Shown here: in pieces, positions 31,072 through 39,194 of the stretch
Layout of the letters: every line of letters begins with the position of its first letter
Numbering within the stretch: position 1 is the stretch's first letter
Assembly (NCBI RefSeq): GCF_000473265.1
Contig: NZ_KI421511.1
Location: forward strand, 2,469,731-2,533,730
DNA: 64,000 nt
Reading direction: 5' to 3'
DNA from: Amycolatopsis thermoflava N1165
GTDB lineage: Bacteria > Actinomycetota > Actinomycetes > Mycobacteriales > Pseudonocardiaceae
Notes under the pieces: generated by a model
The model's input: only the letters and a program-made list of their open reading frames with translations
Told to the model about the DNA's origin: nothing
Database searches by the model: none
Made by a program: the position numbers and the translations under genes

Positions 31072-31479
31072 GGTTCGTAGGCGCCTTCCGGCCGCGGCGG
31101 GCTGTCCCCACTCGGCGAGGGGTGAGCGCTTTCCCGGGGCGGAGGCAGCACCGCCGCGCCGCATGGCGCTGGTGGCCACCGGCTCAATGGGCGCTACCGC
31201 TGACGCCCATAAGCGCTTACCGGGCCGCGGCGGGCTGTTCCCACTCGGCGAGGGGTGAGCGCTTTCCCGGTGCGGCGCCGGGCGGCACTGTCGGCTCCGA
31301 GGGCGGCCGGTCTGGCTTGAACGGTGTCCGTGCAGGCCGTTCGCGACGGCAGTACTGGAGTACATCCGCGCGGCGCGGCGCTGTCGGCACTCAGCCGGGC
31401 TGCCGTCCACTCAGGGCGGCACCGTATTGGTCGTTATACGCCCGAGGGCAGCGGCCGGGCCGTCCCCCTCGCCCGGGAG
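31064..31479. repeat. Duplicated ~80-bp block in a gene-free gap
   Basis: No gene is evident. A 47-bp sequence is present twice, at 31091-31137 and 31224-31270, with one mismatch; both end GTGAGCGCTTTCCCGG. Weaker similarity extends 5' to the GCTACCGCTGA at the end of the orphan gene (31064 and about 31193), so the duplicated unit is about 75-80 bp with a 130-133 bp period. Degenerate fragments (GGCGCTGTCGGCACTCAGC, GGGCTGCCGTCCACTCAGG) continue to about 31415. Confidence 0.7.
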
Positions 31480-31797
31480 TCAGCGGATCCGCATGCGCGC
31501 CACGTGGTCGTCCCGCAGAAGGAACTCGAACGTGCCGGGTCCGTTGAAGCCGTTGCCGCTCACCTGGAGCGTCACTGTCGTCGTGTCGCCGGTCGTCCGG
31601 GCGTCCCGCACCTCGAAGTGCGCCTGCACGCCGATGTTCTCGCGGTCGTTCCAGCCCGCGATCTCCGCGCGGCCGGTGAAGGTGCGGCCCCAGTCGTCGA
31701 CCTGGCCGTCCTCGGTGAAGGCGTCCAGGAACGCTTCGCTGTCACCACGGTTGGTCGCGTCGAACACCTGCTGGACGGCGGGCGGCAGCTCGGTCAT
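31480..31797 (-). CDS. SnoaL-like / NTF2-fold protein
   Basis: 105 aa from the ATG at 31797 (a GTG directly before it is also possible). The pattern ELPPAVQQVFDATNRGDSEAFLDAFTEDGQVDDWGRTFTGRAEI is the characteristic start of SnoaL-like/nuclear-transport-factor-2-fold proteins: two helices, then the FxxDAxxxDxGRxFxGxxEI strand. The remainder is alternating strands ending in a LLRDDHVARMRI motif. Such proteins bind small hydrophobic ligands or act as small isomerases/hydrolases; no catalytic residue can be assigned. It lies 9 bp downstream of the PruC-like stop in the same direction only in the sense that both are on the minus strand, with this gene distal, so it may be transcribed by read-through from the regulator. 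Confidence 0.8.
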   Translation of the reverse strand: MTELPPAVQQVFDATNRGDSEAFLDAFTEDGQVDDWGRTFTGRAEIAGWNDRENIGVQAHFEVRDARTTGDTTTVTLQVSGNGFNGPGTFEFLLRDDHVARMRIR

Positions 31798-31806
31798 CAC
31801 GCCAGC

Positions 31807-33363
31807 TTAGACACCGGGCGGCAGCCTCAGCTGCAGCGACGCGAACAGCCGCTCCAACGGGTCCGCCAAGTCGATCCCGGCGACCTCCGCCGCCCGGCGG
31901 ACGCGGTAGCGCACCGTGTTCGGGTGCACGTTCAGTGCGCGCGCCGCGGAACGGACGTCGCCCAGGGTGTCCAGGTACGCCAGCAGCGAGGACGCCAGGT
32001 CCGGGTGCTCCGCGCGCAACGCCGTCAGCCGCGGGTCACGCAGGCGCGGCTGCTCGGCCAGCATCGCGAGCGTCTCGCTGACCAGGACCTGCGACCGGAC
32101 GTCCGCCAGCGTCGCCACCTCCAGGTCCAGTCCGCGCGCCATCGCGTCCAGCACCCGGTCCGCCTCCTGCCGCGACACCCCCACGTCCGCCACCGCCACC
32201 ACCCGGCCGACCGCCGCCCGCACCGGGATCTCCGCCGACGCCACCATTTCCCGCGTCAGGTCCAGCAGCGACACCCCCGCGGGCAGGTCGGGCAGGAACG
32301 CGTACGTCCGGTCGCCGAGCTGGGTCACCATCGCGCTGCGCCGGTACGCCGCGGCGTGCACCGAGATCACCGCCGCCAGCGCGGACCGCCGCAGCTCCAG
32401 CTCCGACCGGTCCACCGGCTCGGCCTCCCGCGGCGCGAAGGCGACCACGGCGGCCGGCTTCGCCGGGTCGGCCCCGATCTGCCGGGCCACCGACACCGGG
32501 TCGCTGCGCCCGTCGAGCATCCCGGCCAGCAGGTTCTCCCGGAACCGTGTGCCCGCCGCGCTGCGCCGCCGGACCAGGTGCAGCGCGGCCACCCGAGCCG
32601 CGCCGATCAGGGCCTGCTCCGCCCTGGCGGCCAGCGGCGCCGCTCCCTCCTGCACCCAGATCGACCCGAGCGGCCGCCCGCCCGCGTGCACCCCGATCGC
32701 CAGCCGCGTTCGGATGCCCAGATCCGGCCGCTCCTCGATGCGCACGACCTCCTCCGTCGCCCGCAACCGCTGGTAGACGCCCCACTCGTGCAGCATCTTC
32801 AGGTACGGCGCGGGCCCCTGCCTGCCCAGGATCGACAGCCGCCGCAGCTCGTCCACCTCGTCGTCGGACCGCGAGTACGCCAGCACCCGGCTCGCGGTGT
32901 CCTCGATGCTGACGATCCCGCCTGTCAGTGCCGCGATCGTCTGGGCCAGCGAGAACAGGTCGCCGAGCGTCTCCCCCGCGTCCTCGTCCGCCGCGCCGCG
33001 GGCGGCCTCCAGCACCCCGCGCACCAGCGTCGCGAGCTGCTCCCACCGCACGTCGGCCGCGACCGCCAGCAACGCGACCCCGGCGTCGGTCGCCGCGGAC
33101 CGCAGCAGCGGCAACGCCGACTCGGACTCCACCTTGACCGCCACCGCAGCCGCGCCCCGGCGCCCGGCCGCGCGGATCAACGGCACCGCCGCCCGCCCGC
33201 GCGCCCCGATCACCAGCGCCAGGTCGCCGCGCCGCAGCTCCGGGTCGTCGTCGGGTTCCAGCACCACGACGTCGCCGACCTCGCCGTCCAGGCCGTCCGG
33301 CGCGACCTCCACCTCGACGAGCGGATCGCCGAGCGCGATCAGGACCTGCCGCAGTTGTGCCAC
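31807..33363 (-). CDS. PucR-family regulator of proline catabolism (PruC-like)
   Basis: 518 aa from a GTG at 33363; the frame is open far upstream, but that part is antisense to pruA. The N-terminal half is a PucR sensor region (GDLALVIGARGRAAVPLIRAA, AVAVKVESESALPLLRSAA) followed by a GAF-like segment (TGGIVSIEDTASRVLAYS, RTRLAIGVHAGGRPLGSIWVQEG). The C-terminus is the PucR helix-turn-helix (SSLLAYLDTLGDVRSAARALNVHPNTVRYRVRRAAEVAG). It is divergent from pruA with 96 bp between the starts, the same arrangement as PruC (Rv1186c) with pruB/pruA in Mycobacterium tuberculosis, a known activator of proline utilisation. Function is inferred from that synteny; the inducer is presumably proline. Confidence 0.88.
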   Translation of the reverse strand: MAQLRQVLIALGDPLVEVEVAPDGLDGEVGDVVVLEPDDDPELRRGDLALVIGARGRAAVPLIRAAGRRGAAAVAVKVESESALPLLRSAATDAGVALLAVAADVRWEQLATLVRGVLEAARGAADEDAGETLGDLFSLAQTIAALTGGIVSIEDTASRVLAYSRSDDEVDELRRLSILGRQGPAPYLKMLHEWGVYQRLRATEEVVRIEERPDLGIRTRLAIGVHAGGRPLGSIWVQEGAAPLAARAEQALIGAARVAALHLVRRRSAAGTRFRENLLAGMLDGRSDPVSVARQIGADPAKPAAVVAFAPREAEPVDRSELELRRSALAAVISVHAAAYRRSAMVTQLGDRTYAFLPDLPAGVSLLDLTREMVASAEIPVRAAVGRVVAVADVGVSRQEADRVLDAMARGLDLEVATLADVRSQVLVSETLAMLAEQPRLRDPRLTALRAEHPDLASSLLAYLDTLGDVRSAARALNVHPNTVRYRVRRAAEVAGIDLADPLERLFASLQLRLPPGV

Positions 33364-33459
33364 CGGACAAACAGTAGTCGCGAAACTGGCCGAACTCACA
33401 ACCTTCCGCGACCACGGCGTTCCTACCGTTGAGACATCCGACACCGAGGAGGAGCTGCC

Positions 33460-35085
33460 GTGGATGCCGTGACAACCGTGCCCACCCCGGCCAACGAGCC
33501 GGTCCTGCAGTACGCGCCGGGCAGCCCGGAGCGAGCCGAAGTGCAGGCGGCGCTCGCCGAGCTGACGAAGGAGCCGCTCGAGCTGACCGCGACGATCGGC
33601 GGCGAGCAGCGGATGGGCGGCGGGCCGCGGATCGACGTCGTCCAGCCGCACAACCACCGCGCCGTGCTGGGCGTCCTCGGTTCCGCCACCCAGCAGGACA
33701 CCCGCGACGCGCTGGCCGCCGCCCGCGAGGCCGCCCCGGCGTGGCGGAAGCTGTCCTTCGACGACCGCGCCGCGATCCTGCTCCGCGCGGCCGATCTGCT
33801 CACCGGCCCCTGGCGCGCGAAGCTGAACGCCGCCACCATGCTCGGCCAGTCCAAGACCGTGCACCAGGCCGAGATCGACGCCGCCTGCGAGCTGGCCGAC
33901 TTCTGGCGCTTCAACGTGGCCTTCGCCCGCCGCCTGCTGGCCGAGCAGCCCGCCAGCTCCCCCGGCGTCTGGAACCGCACCGACCACCGGCCGCTGGAGG
34001 GGTTCGTCTACGCGATCACCCCGTTCAACTTCACCGCGATCGCGGGCAACCTGCCCACCGCACCCGCGCTGATGGGGAACGTCGTGCTGTGGAAACCCTC
34101 CCCCACGCAGAGCTTCGCCGCGCACCTGACGATGCGGCTGCTCGAAGAAGCCGGCCTGCCGCCGGGTGTGATCAACCTGCTGCCCGGTGACGGCCTGGCC
34201 GTCTCCGAGGTCGCGCTGGCTTCGCCCGATCTGGCCGGCATCCACTTCACCGGCTCCACCCGGACCTTCCAGCACCTGTGGTCGCAGGTCGGCGCGAACA
34301 TCGCGAACTACCGCACCTACCCGCGGATCGTCGGCGAGACCGGCGGCAAGGACTTCGTGCTCGCCCACCCGTCCGCAGACATCGACGTGCTGCGCACCGC
34401 GCTCGTCCGCGGCGCGTTCGAGTACCAGGGCCAGAAGTGTTCCGCCGCCTCACGGGCGTACGTCCCGCGCTCGCTGTGGACGCGGATGCGGGACGACTTC
34501 CTGTCCGAGGTCGAGTCGCTGCCCATGGGCGACGTGACCGACCTGCGCAACTTCCTCGGCGCGGTGATCGACCGGCGTGCGTTCGACCGGCTGTCCGGGG
34601 TGCTGGACCGCGCCCGCGCCGACGACCGGCTGGAGGTCCTCGCCGGCGGCACCGCCGACGACAGCGAGGGCTTCTTCGTGCGCCCGACCGTGCTCGCCTC
34701 GGACCACCCGGAGCACGAGGTGTTCACCACCGAGTACTTCGGGCCGGTGCTCGCGGTGCACGTCTACGACGACGCGTCCTACGACACCGTGCTGCGCCAG
34801 CTGGAGAGCGTCGCGCCGTACGGGCTGACCGGGTCGATCATCGCGACCGACCGGGCCGCGATCGCCCACGCCACCGAGGAACTGCGGTTCGCCGCGGGCA
34901 ACTTCTACGTCAACGACAAGCCGACCGGCGCGGTCGTCGGGCAGCAGCCCTTCGGCGGCGGGCGGGCGTCGGGCACCAACGACAAGGCCGGGTCGATCCA
35001 CAACCTGCTCCGCTGGGTGAGCCCGCGCTCCATCAAGGAGACCTTCGTGCCGCCGACCTCCGCCGGCTACCCGCACCAGCGCTGA
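33460..35085 (+). CDS. pruA: L-glutamate gamma-semialdehyde dehydrogenase (1-pyrroline-5-carboxylate dehydrogenase)
   Basis: 541 aa from a GTG at 33460 with GAGGAGGAG five bases away. It oxidises glutamate semialdehyde (from proline) to glutamate with NAD+. Aldehyde dehydrogenase fold: NAD-binding region with VLWKPSPTQS and HFTGSTRTF, catalytic Glu in GETGGKDF, nucleophile Cys in FEYQGQKCSAASRAYVP, and PVLAVHVYDD followed by a FGGGRASGTNDKAG C-terminal signature. The length and the QGQKCSA box are typical of the monofunctional P5C dehydrogenase, not a generic aldehyde dehydrogenase. It is followed 11 bp later by the proline dehydrogenase gene; together they give the complete proline-to-glutamate pathway. 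Confidence 0.95.
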   Translation: MDAVTTVPTPANEPVLQYAPGSPERAEVQAALAELTKEPLELTATIGGEQRMGGGPRIDVVQPHNHRAVLGVLGSATQQDTRDALAAAREAAPAWRKLSFDDRAAILLRAADLLTGPWRAKLNAATMLGQSKTVHQAEIDAACELADFWRFNVAFARRLLAEQPASSPGVWNRTDHRPLEGFVYAITPFNFTAIAGNLPTAPALMGNVVLWKPSPTQSFAAHLTMRLLEEAGLPPGVINLLPGDGLAVSEVALASPDLAGIHFTGSTRTFQHLWSQVGANIANYRTYPRIVGETGGKDFVLAHPSADIDVLRTALVRGAFEYQGQKCSAASRAYVPRSLWTRMRDDFLSEVESLPMGDVTDLRNFLGAVIDRRAFDRLSGVLDRARADDRLEVLAGGTADDSEGFFVRPTVLASDHPEHEVFTTEYFGPVLAVHVYDDASYDTVLRQLESVAPYGLTGSIIATDRAAIAHATEELRFAAGNFYVNDKPTGAVVGQQPFGGGRASGTNDKAGSIHNLLRWVSPRSIKETFVPPTSAGYPHQR

Positions 35086-35096
35086 GGAGGACCGCC

Positions 35097-36005
35097 GTGC
35101 TGCGCACCGCTTTGCTCGCCGCGGCCGGGTCGCCGGCCTGCCGGTCCCTCGTCGAGCGGACCCCGCTGACCCGCCCCGTGGTCCGCCGGTTCGTCGCCGG
35201 ATCCACTGTGGACGACGCGCTGGCCGTGACCGCGGGCCTGATCGGCAGCGGCCGGGCGGTCACGCTCGACCACCTCGGCGAGGACACCACCGACCCGTCG
35301 ATGGCCGCCGCGACGGTGAAGGCCTACGCCGAGCTGCTGACGCTGCTGGCCGACCACGGTCTGGCGGCGGACGCCGAGGTGTCGGTGAAGCTGTCCGCCG
35401 TCGGGCTGCGCCTGCCCGACGGGGACCGCGTCGCCCTGGACAACGCGCGCCGCATCTGCGCGGCCGCGGCCGCCGCGGGCACCACGGTCACGCTGGACAT
35501 GGAGGACCACACCACGACCGACGCCACCCTCGGCGTGCTGCGGGAGCTGCGAGTGGACTTCCCGTGGGTCGGCGCGGTCCTGCAGGCCTACCTCCGGCGC
35601 ACCGAGCAGGACTGCCGGGACCTGGCGTACGCGGGCTCGCGGGTCCGGTTGTGCAAGGGCGCGTACGCCGAGCCCGCGTCCGTCGCATTTCAAGACAAGT
35701 CCGAAGTGGACCGGTCGTACGTGCGCTGCCTGCGGGTGCTGATGGACGGCGCGGGGCATCCGATGGTCGCCACTCACGATCCGCGGATGATCGCGATCGC
35801 CGCGGAACTGGGGAAGGACCGGCCGGACTGGGAGTTCCAGATGCTGTACGGCGTCCGGGACGCCGAGCAGCGGCGGCTCGCACGCGACCACGCGGTGCGG
35901 GTCTACCTGCCCTACGGCGACGAGTGGTACGGCTACTTCATGCGCCGCCTGGCGGAGCGTCCGGCGAACCTGGCGTTCTTCCTCCGGGCGCTCGTCACGC
36001 GGTGA
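35097..36005 (+). CDS. pruB: Proline dehydrogenase
   Basis: 302 aa from a GTG at 35097, preceded by GAGGAGG. FAD enzyme that oxidises proline to 1-pyrroline-5-carboxylate, passing electrons to the respiratory chain. The compact (PutA-independent) PRODH barrel shows GRAVTLDHLGEDTTD, VSVKLSAVGL, VTLDMEDHTTTDATL, VGAVLQAYLRRTEQD, RLCKGAYAEP and the substrate-proximal EFQMLYGVRDAEQRRL followed by VRVYLPYGDEWYGYFMRRLAERPAN, all standard motifs. It forms an operon with pruA. The 3' end overlaps the convergent serine hydrolase gene by 11 bp. Confidence 0.95.
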   Translation: MLRTALLAAAGSPACRSLVERTPLTRPVVRRFVAGSTVDDALAVTAGLIGSGRAVTLDHLGEDTTDPSMAAATVKAYAELLTLLADHGLAADAEVSVKLSAVGLRLPDGDRVALDNARRICAAAAAAGTTVTLDMEDHTTTDATLGVLRELRVDFPWVGAVLQAYLRRTEQDCRDLAYAGSRVRLCKGAYAEPASVAFQDKSEVDRSYVRCLRVLMDGAGHPMVATHDPRMIAIAAELGKDRPDWEFQMLYGVRDAEQRRLARDHAVRVYLPYGDEWYGYFMRRLAERPANLAFFLRALVTR

Positions 36006-36972
36006 GCTCGGCGATCCGGCGGGCGAGCGGCCACGCGCCGTCGGAGGTGTTGGACAGCACCGTCCAGGTCGTCGCGCCACTGTGGACGGTCCGGAACGAC
36101 ACACCTGCGTCGTAGCCCTCCAGGCGGACCGCGTCGCCGTCGAGCCAGAACCCGAGCCCGTACCGCAGGCCCTCCTCCGGGACGTCACTGCGGGGTGCGG
36201 TCATCTGGCGCACCCGCGACAGCGGCACGATCCGCCCCGCGAACAACGCCGTCCAGAACGCGTGGACGTCGGCGGCGGTGGCGTAGATCCCGCCGTCGCC
36301 GCTGCCGAGCACGGGCAGGTGGAACACGTTGGTCCGCCGCTCGCCGACGTAGCCGAGGGCGACCCCGGCCGCGGGCTCGTCGGAGCGGAGGAACGCCGTG
36401 TTCGTCATGCCGGCGGGCTCGCACACCAGATCGTGCACCAGGCCGGCGAACGGGCGGCCCGCGGCCCGCTCCGCGAGGAGGGCGAGCACCACGTAACCGC
36501 TGTTGCAGTAGGAGAACCGCTCCCCGGGCGGGAACTTCGGCGGATGCCCGTCCAGGACGCGCAGGTAGTCCTCGGTGGCGGCCAGCTCGTGCACCGGCAC
36601 GGGCAGGATGTGGTCGGTGACGGGCCGGTCGACGTCCTCGTCGCAGTAGTCGCCGATGCCCGAGCGGTGGGCGAGCAGGTGTTCGACGGTGACCTCGTCG
36701 CCGATCAACGGCAGGTCGTCGCCGAGCAGCGACCGGGCGGTGGTGTCCAGGCCGAGGACACCGCGCTCGGCGAGCGCGGCGATGGCCAGCGCTGTCAGCC
36801 CCTTGGTGCCGCTGGCCAGGGCGAACCGGGTGCCGACGGTGTTGGGCACCTCAAGCCCGCGGTGCGCGAAGCCGTAGGCGCGGGCGAACGTGCGGCCACC
36901 GGAGTCCACCCGGACGACGCCGGAGAACCCGGTCTCGTCCACGAGCGCGTCGATTCCCTCCACCCGGACCAT
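35995..36972 (-). CDS. Serine hydrolase of the beta-lactamase / penicillin-binding (class C) family
   Basis: 325 aa from an ATG at 36972; a GTG at 36999 would add nine residues encoded by one arm of a perfect inverted repeat. No signal peptide, so cytosolic in this reading. Class C serine-hydrolase motifs are present: the SxxK pair in ASGTKGL (Ser about 54, Lys about 57), the YxN motif in RFSYCNSGYVVL, and a late HSGATTW in place of the KTG triad. The family includes beta-lactamases, D-aminopeptidases and esterases; absence of an export signal argues for an esterase or peptidase role over drug resistance. It is convergent with pruB and its start lies inside a 41-bp palindromic structure that probably controls it. 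Confidence 0.82.
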   Translation of the reverse strand: MVRVEGIDALVDETGFSGVVRVDSGGRTFARAYGFAHRGLEVPNTVGTRFALASGTKGLTALAIAALAERGVLGLDTTARSLLGDDLPLIGDEVTVEHLLAHRSGIGDYCDEDVDRPVTDHILPVPVHELAATEDYLRVLDGHPPKFPPGERFSYCNSGYVVLALLAERAAGRPFAGLVHDLVCEPAGMTNTAFLRSDEPAAGVALGYVGERRTNVFHLPVLGSGDGGIYATAADVHAFWTALFAGRIVPLSRVRQMTAPRSDVPEEGLRYGLGFWLDGDAVRLEGYDAGVSFRTVHSGATTWTVLSNTSDGAWPLARRIAELTA

Positions 36973-36992
36973 CCTGCCGGGTGGAGGGAATC
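36952..36992. promoter_or_regulatory. Perfect 16-bp inverted repeat spanning the serine hydrolase start
   Basis: GATTCCCTCCACCCGG (36952-36967), nine-base loop, exact complement (36977-36992). The putative ATG of the hydrolase gene (36972-36970) falls in the loop. As DNA it is a candidate operator; as RNA it would be a very stable hairpin enclosing the start codon. Confidence 0.7.
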
Positions 36993-37023
36993 GGCTCACC
37001 TGTTTATCGCGCGGCCCCTGGAT

Positions 37024-38181
37024 TCACTGAGCGGCGACGTGCCGCTCCTCGCGCAGTGCGGTTCGCTGGTCGCGGGTGCCGCGCAGCAGACCGCGGTGCG
37101 CCAGCTCGGGCAGCACGCCCTCGGCGAACCAGTACGCCTCCTCCAGGTGCGGGTACCCGGACAACACGAACTCCTCGATGCCGAGCGAGTGGTACTCCTC
37201 GATGAGGTCGGCGACCTCGCCGTGGCTGCCCACCAGTGCCGTGCCCGCGCCGCCGCGGACCAGGCCGATTCCGGCCCACAGGTTGGGGTGGATCTCCAGC
37301 CCGCGCACGCCGCGGTCCAGGCCGCCGCCGTGCAGGGCGACCATCCGCCGCTGCCCCTCGGACTCGCTTGCGGCCAGCTGCGCCTGCGCCTTCGCCACCT
37401 GCTCCGGGCTCAGCGCGTCGAGCAGCTTCTGCGCCTCCGCCCACGCCTCGGCCGAGCTGTCCCGGGACAGGGTGTGCAGCCGGATGCCGAACCGGATCGT
37501 CCGCCCCTGCGCCTCGGCCAGCTCCCGGACGCGCCGGATCTTGTCCGCGACCTGCGCGGGCGGCTCGCCCCAGGTCAGGTAGACGTCGGCGTGCCTGGCC
37601 GCGACCGGCAGCGCGGCCGGGGACGAGCCGCCGAAGTACAGCGGCGGCACCGGGTCCGGCGGGGCGAGCACCGTCGCGCCCTCGACCGAGAGGTGCTCGC
37701 CGGTGAAGTCGAACGGCTCGCCGCTCCACACCCCGCGCGCGATGGTGAGGAACTCGTCGGTGCGGGCGTAGCGCTGGTCGTGGTCGTGGAAGTCGCCGAA
37801 CCGCTTCTGCTCGATCGAATCGCCGCCGGTGACGATGTTGAGCAGCAGCCGCCCGCCGGAGATCCGCTGGTAGGTGGCGGCCATCTGGGCGGCCAGGGTC
37901 GGCGAGATGACGCCGGGGCGGAACGCGACGAGGTACTTGAGCCGCTTGGTCTCGCGGATCAGCGCCGCCGTGGTCAGCCAGGCGTCCTCGCACCAGGTGC
38001 CGGTCGGGGTGAGGACGCCCTCGAAGCCGAGCTGCTCGGCGGCGCGGGCGACCTGCGCCAGGTAGTCGATGGTGGGTTCGCGCTGTGCCACCGGCCCGAG
38101 GGACCGGTTGGCGTGGAACCGTTCCACGATGGTCCGGCCGTCGCCGGTGGTGGGCAGGAACCAGTGCGGTGTGATCGTCAT
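37024..38181 (-). CDS. ssuD: FMNH2-dependent alkanesulfonate monooxygenase
   Basis: 385 aa from the ATG at 38181, which has GAGGGG at proper spacing; an ATG at 38187 would overlap ssuA (ATGA) but has no room for a ribosome site. Luciferase-like (LLM) flavin enzyme that releases sulfite from alkanesulfonates for sulfur nutrition. Typical features: HWFLPTTGDGRT at the start, EGVLTPTGTWCEDAWL with the SsuD active-site Cys, FRPGVISPTLAAQMAATYQRISGGRLLLNIVTGGD, and the long insertion ending in GTALVGSHGEVADLIEEYHSLGIEEFVLSGYPHLEEAY. It is the last gene of the ssuC-ssuB-ssuA-ssuD operon. It needs an FMN reductase partner (SsuE), which is not in this window. Confidence 0.93.
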   Translation of the reverse strand: MTITPHWFLPTTGDGRTIVERFHANRSLGPVAQREPTIDYLAQVARAAEQLGFEGVLTPTGTWCEDAWLTTAALIRETKRLKYLVAFRPGVISPTLAAQMAATYQRISGGRLLLNIVTGGDSIEQKRFGDFHDHDQRYARTDEFLTIARGVWSGEPFDFTGEHLSVEGATVLAPPDPVPPLYFGGSSPAALPVAARHADVYLTWGEPPAQVADKIRRVRELAEAQGRTIRFGIRLHTLSRDSSAEAWAEAQKLLDALSPEQVAKAQAQLAASESEGQRRMVALHGGGLDRGVRGLEIHPNLWAGIGLVRGGAGTALVGSHGEVADLIEEYHSLGIEEFVLSGYPHLEEAYWFAEGVLPELAHRGLLRGTRDQRTALREERHVAAQ

Positions 38182-38183
38182 CG

Positions 38184-39194
38184 TCATCCCCTCGCGGCGG
38201 CCAGGTCGGCGGCGAACCGGGTATCGGTGAATTCCGCGAAATCGATTTTGCCGGGCAGCACCTTGTCGTCGGCGAACGCGTCGGCGAGCTCCTGCTCGGA
38301 GGCGATCACCTTGTCGTCGAGCGGCACGGGCAGGTCCGGGCCGCTCTGCACGGCCGCGAGCGTGACCTCCGGCTTCAGCCCGGTCTCCGCGGACCAGGCC
38401 TGGGCCCACTGCTCGCGGTGGGTGTCGGCCCACTGCTGCGCTTTGGCGATCCGCACGACGTAGTCGCGGATCGCGGCGTTCTTGCCGGCGTCGGACAGCG
38501 CGTTGTGCCCGGCGACCTGGAAGGTGTAGCCGTTGGCGACGCCGGTGCCGTCGGCCAGCACGCGGGCGTTGGCCTCCAGCTTGGCCTGCGAGGTGTAGGG
38601 GTCCCAGACCGCCCACGCGTCGATCTGGTGCTGGGTGAACGCGCCGTAGGCGTCGGCGGGCTGCAGGAAGGACAGCTTCACGTCCTTCGTGGACAGTCCG
38701 TTCCTGGCCAGGGTCAGCAGGATCTGGCCGTGCGCCGAGCTGCCCTTGGCCACGCCGATGGTCTTGCCCTTGAGGTCGGCGACGGTCCGCAGGGGCGAGT
38801 CGGCGGTCACCAGCAGGGCGTCGCTGGCGACGTTGCCCTGCGCGGAGCTGACGATCGAGATCTTCGCCTTCGCGGCGGCGGCGAAGATCGGCGGCGTGTT
38901 GCCGACGCCGCCGATGTCGATCGCGCCGGCCGAGGCGGCCTCCAGCAGGGGCGGCCCGGAGGTGAAGGTCGACCACTCGATCTTGTACGGCAGGTCGTTC
39001 AGCAGGCCGGCGGACTTGAGCAGGGCCTGCGAACCACCCTTCTGGTCGCCCACCTTCAACGTCACCTTCGCCAGGTCGGCCGCGCTGACCGGCGGCGGCA
39101 CGGACGGGCTCGACGACGGCTCGCTCGCCCCGCCGCACGCGGTCAGCGACAGCGCGAGCGCGGTGACAACGGCGAGGATCCTAGACAATCGCAT
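38184..39194 (-). CDS. ssuA: Aliphatic sulfonate ABC transporter substrate-binding lipoprotein
   Basis: 336 aa from an ATG at 39194. The first 20 residues are a lipoprotein signal peptide with lipobox LTAC, so the mature protein is anchored outside the membrane, followed by a Ser/Pro linker (SEPSSSPSVPPP). The rest is the SsuA/NMT1 periplasmic-binding fold: KVGDQKGGSQALLKSAG, GAIDIGGVGNTPPIFAAAA, VASDALLVTADSPLRTVADLKGKTIGVAKGSSAHGQI and DAWAVWDPYTSQ, all close to sulfonate-binding SsuA. It overlaps ssuB by 14 bp at its start and abuts ssuD at its end. Confidence 0.92.
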   Translation of the reverse strand: MRLSRILAVVTALALSLTACGGASEPSSSPSVPPPVSAADLAKVTLKVGDQKGGSQALLKSAGLLNDLPYKIEWSTFTSGPPLLEAASAGAIDIGGVGNTPPIFAAAAKAKISIVSSAQGNVASDALLVTADSPLRTVADLKGKTIGVAKGSSAHGQILLTLARNGLSTKDVKLSFLQPADAYGAFTQHQIDAWAVWDPYTSQAKLEANARVLADGTGVANGYTFQVAGHNALSDAGKNAAIRDYVVRIAKAQQWADTHREQWAQAWSAETGLKPEVTLAAVQSGPDLPVPLDDKVIASEQELADAFADDKVLPGKIDFAEFTDTRFAADLAAARG

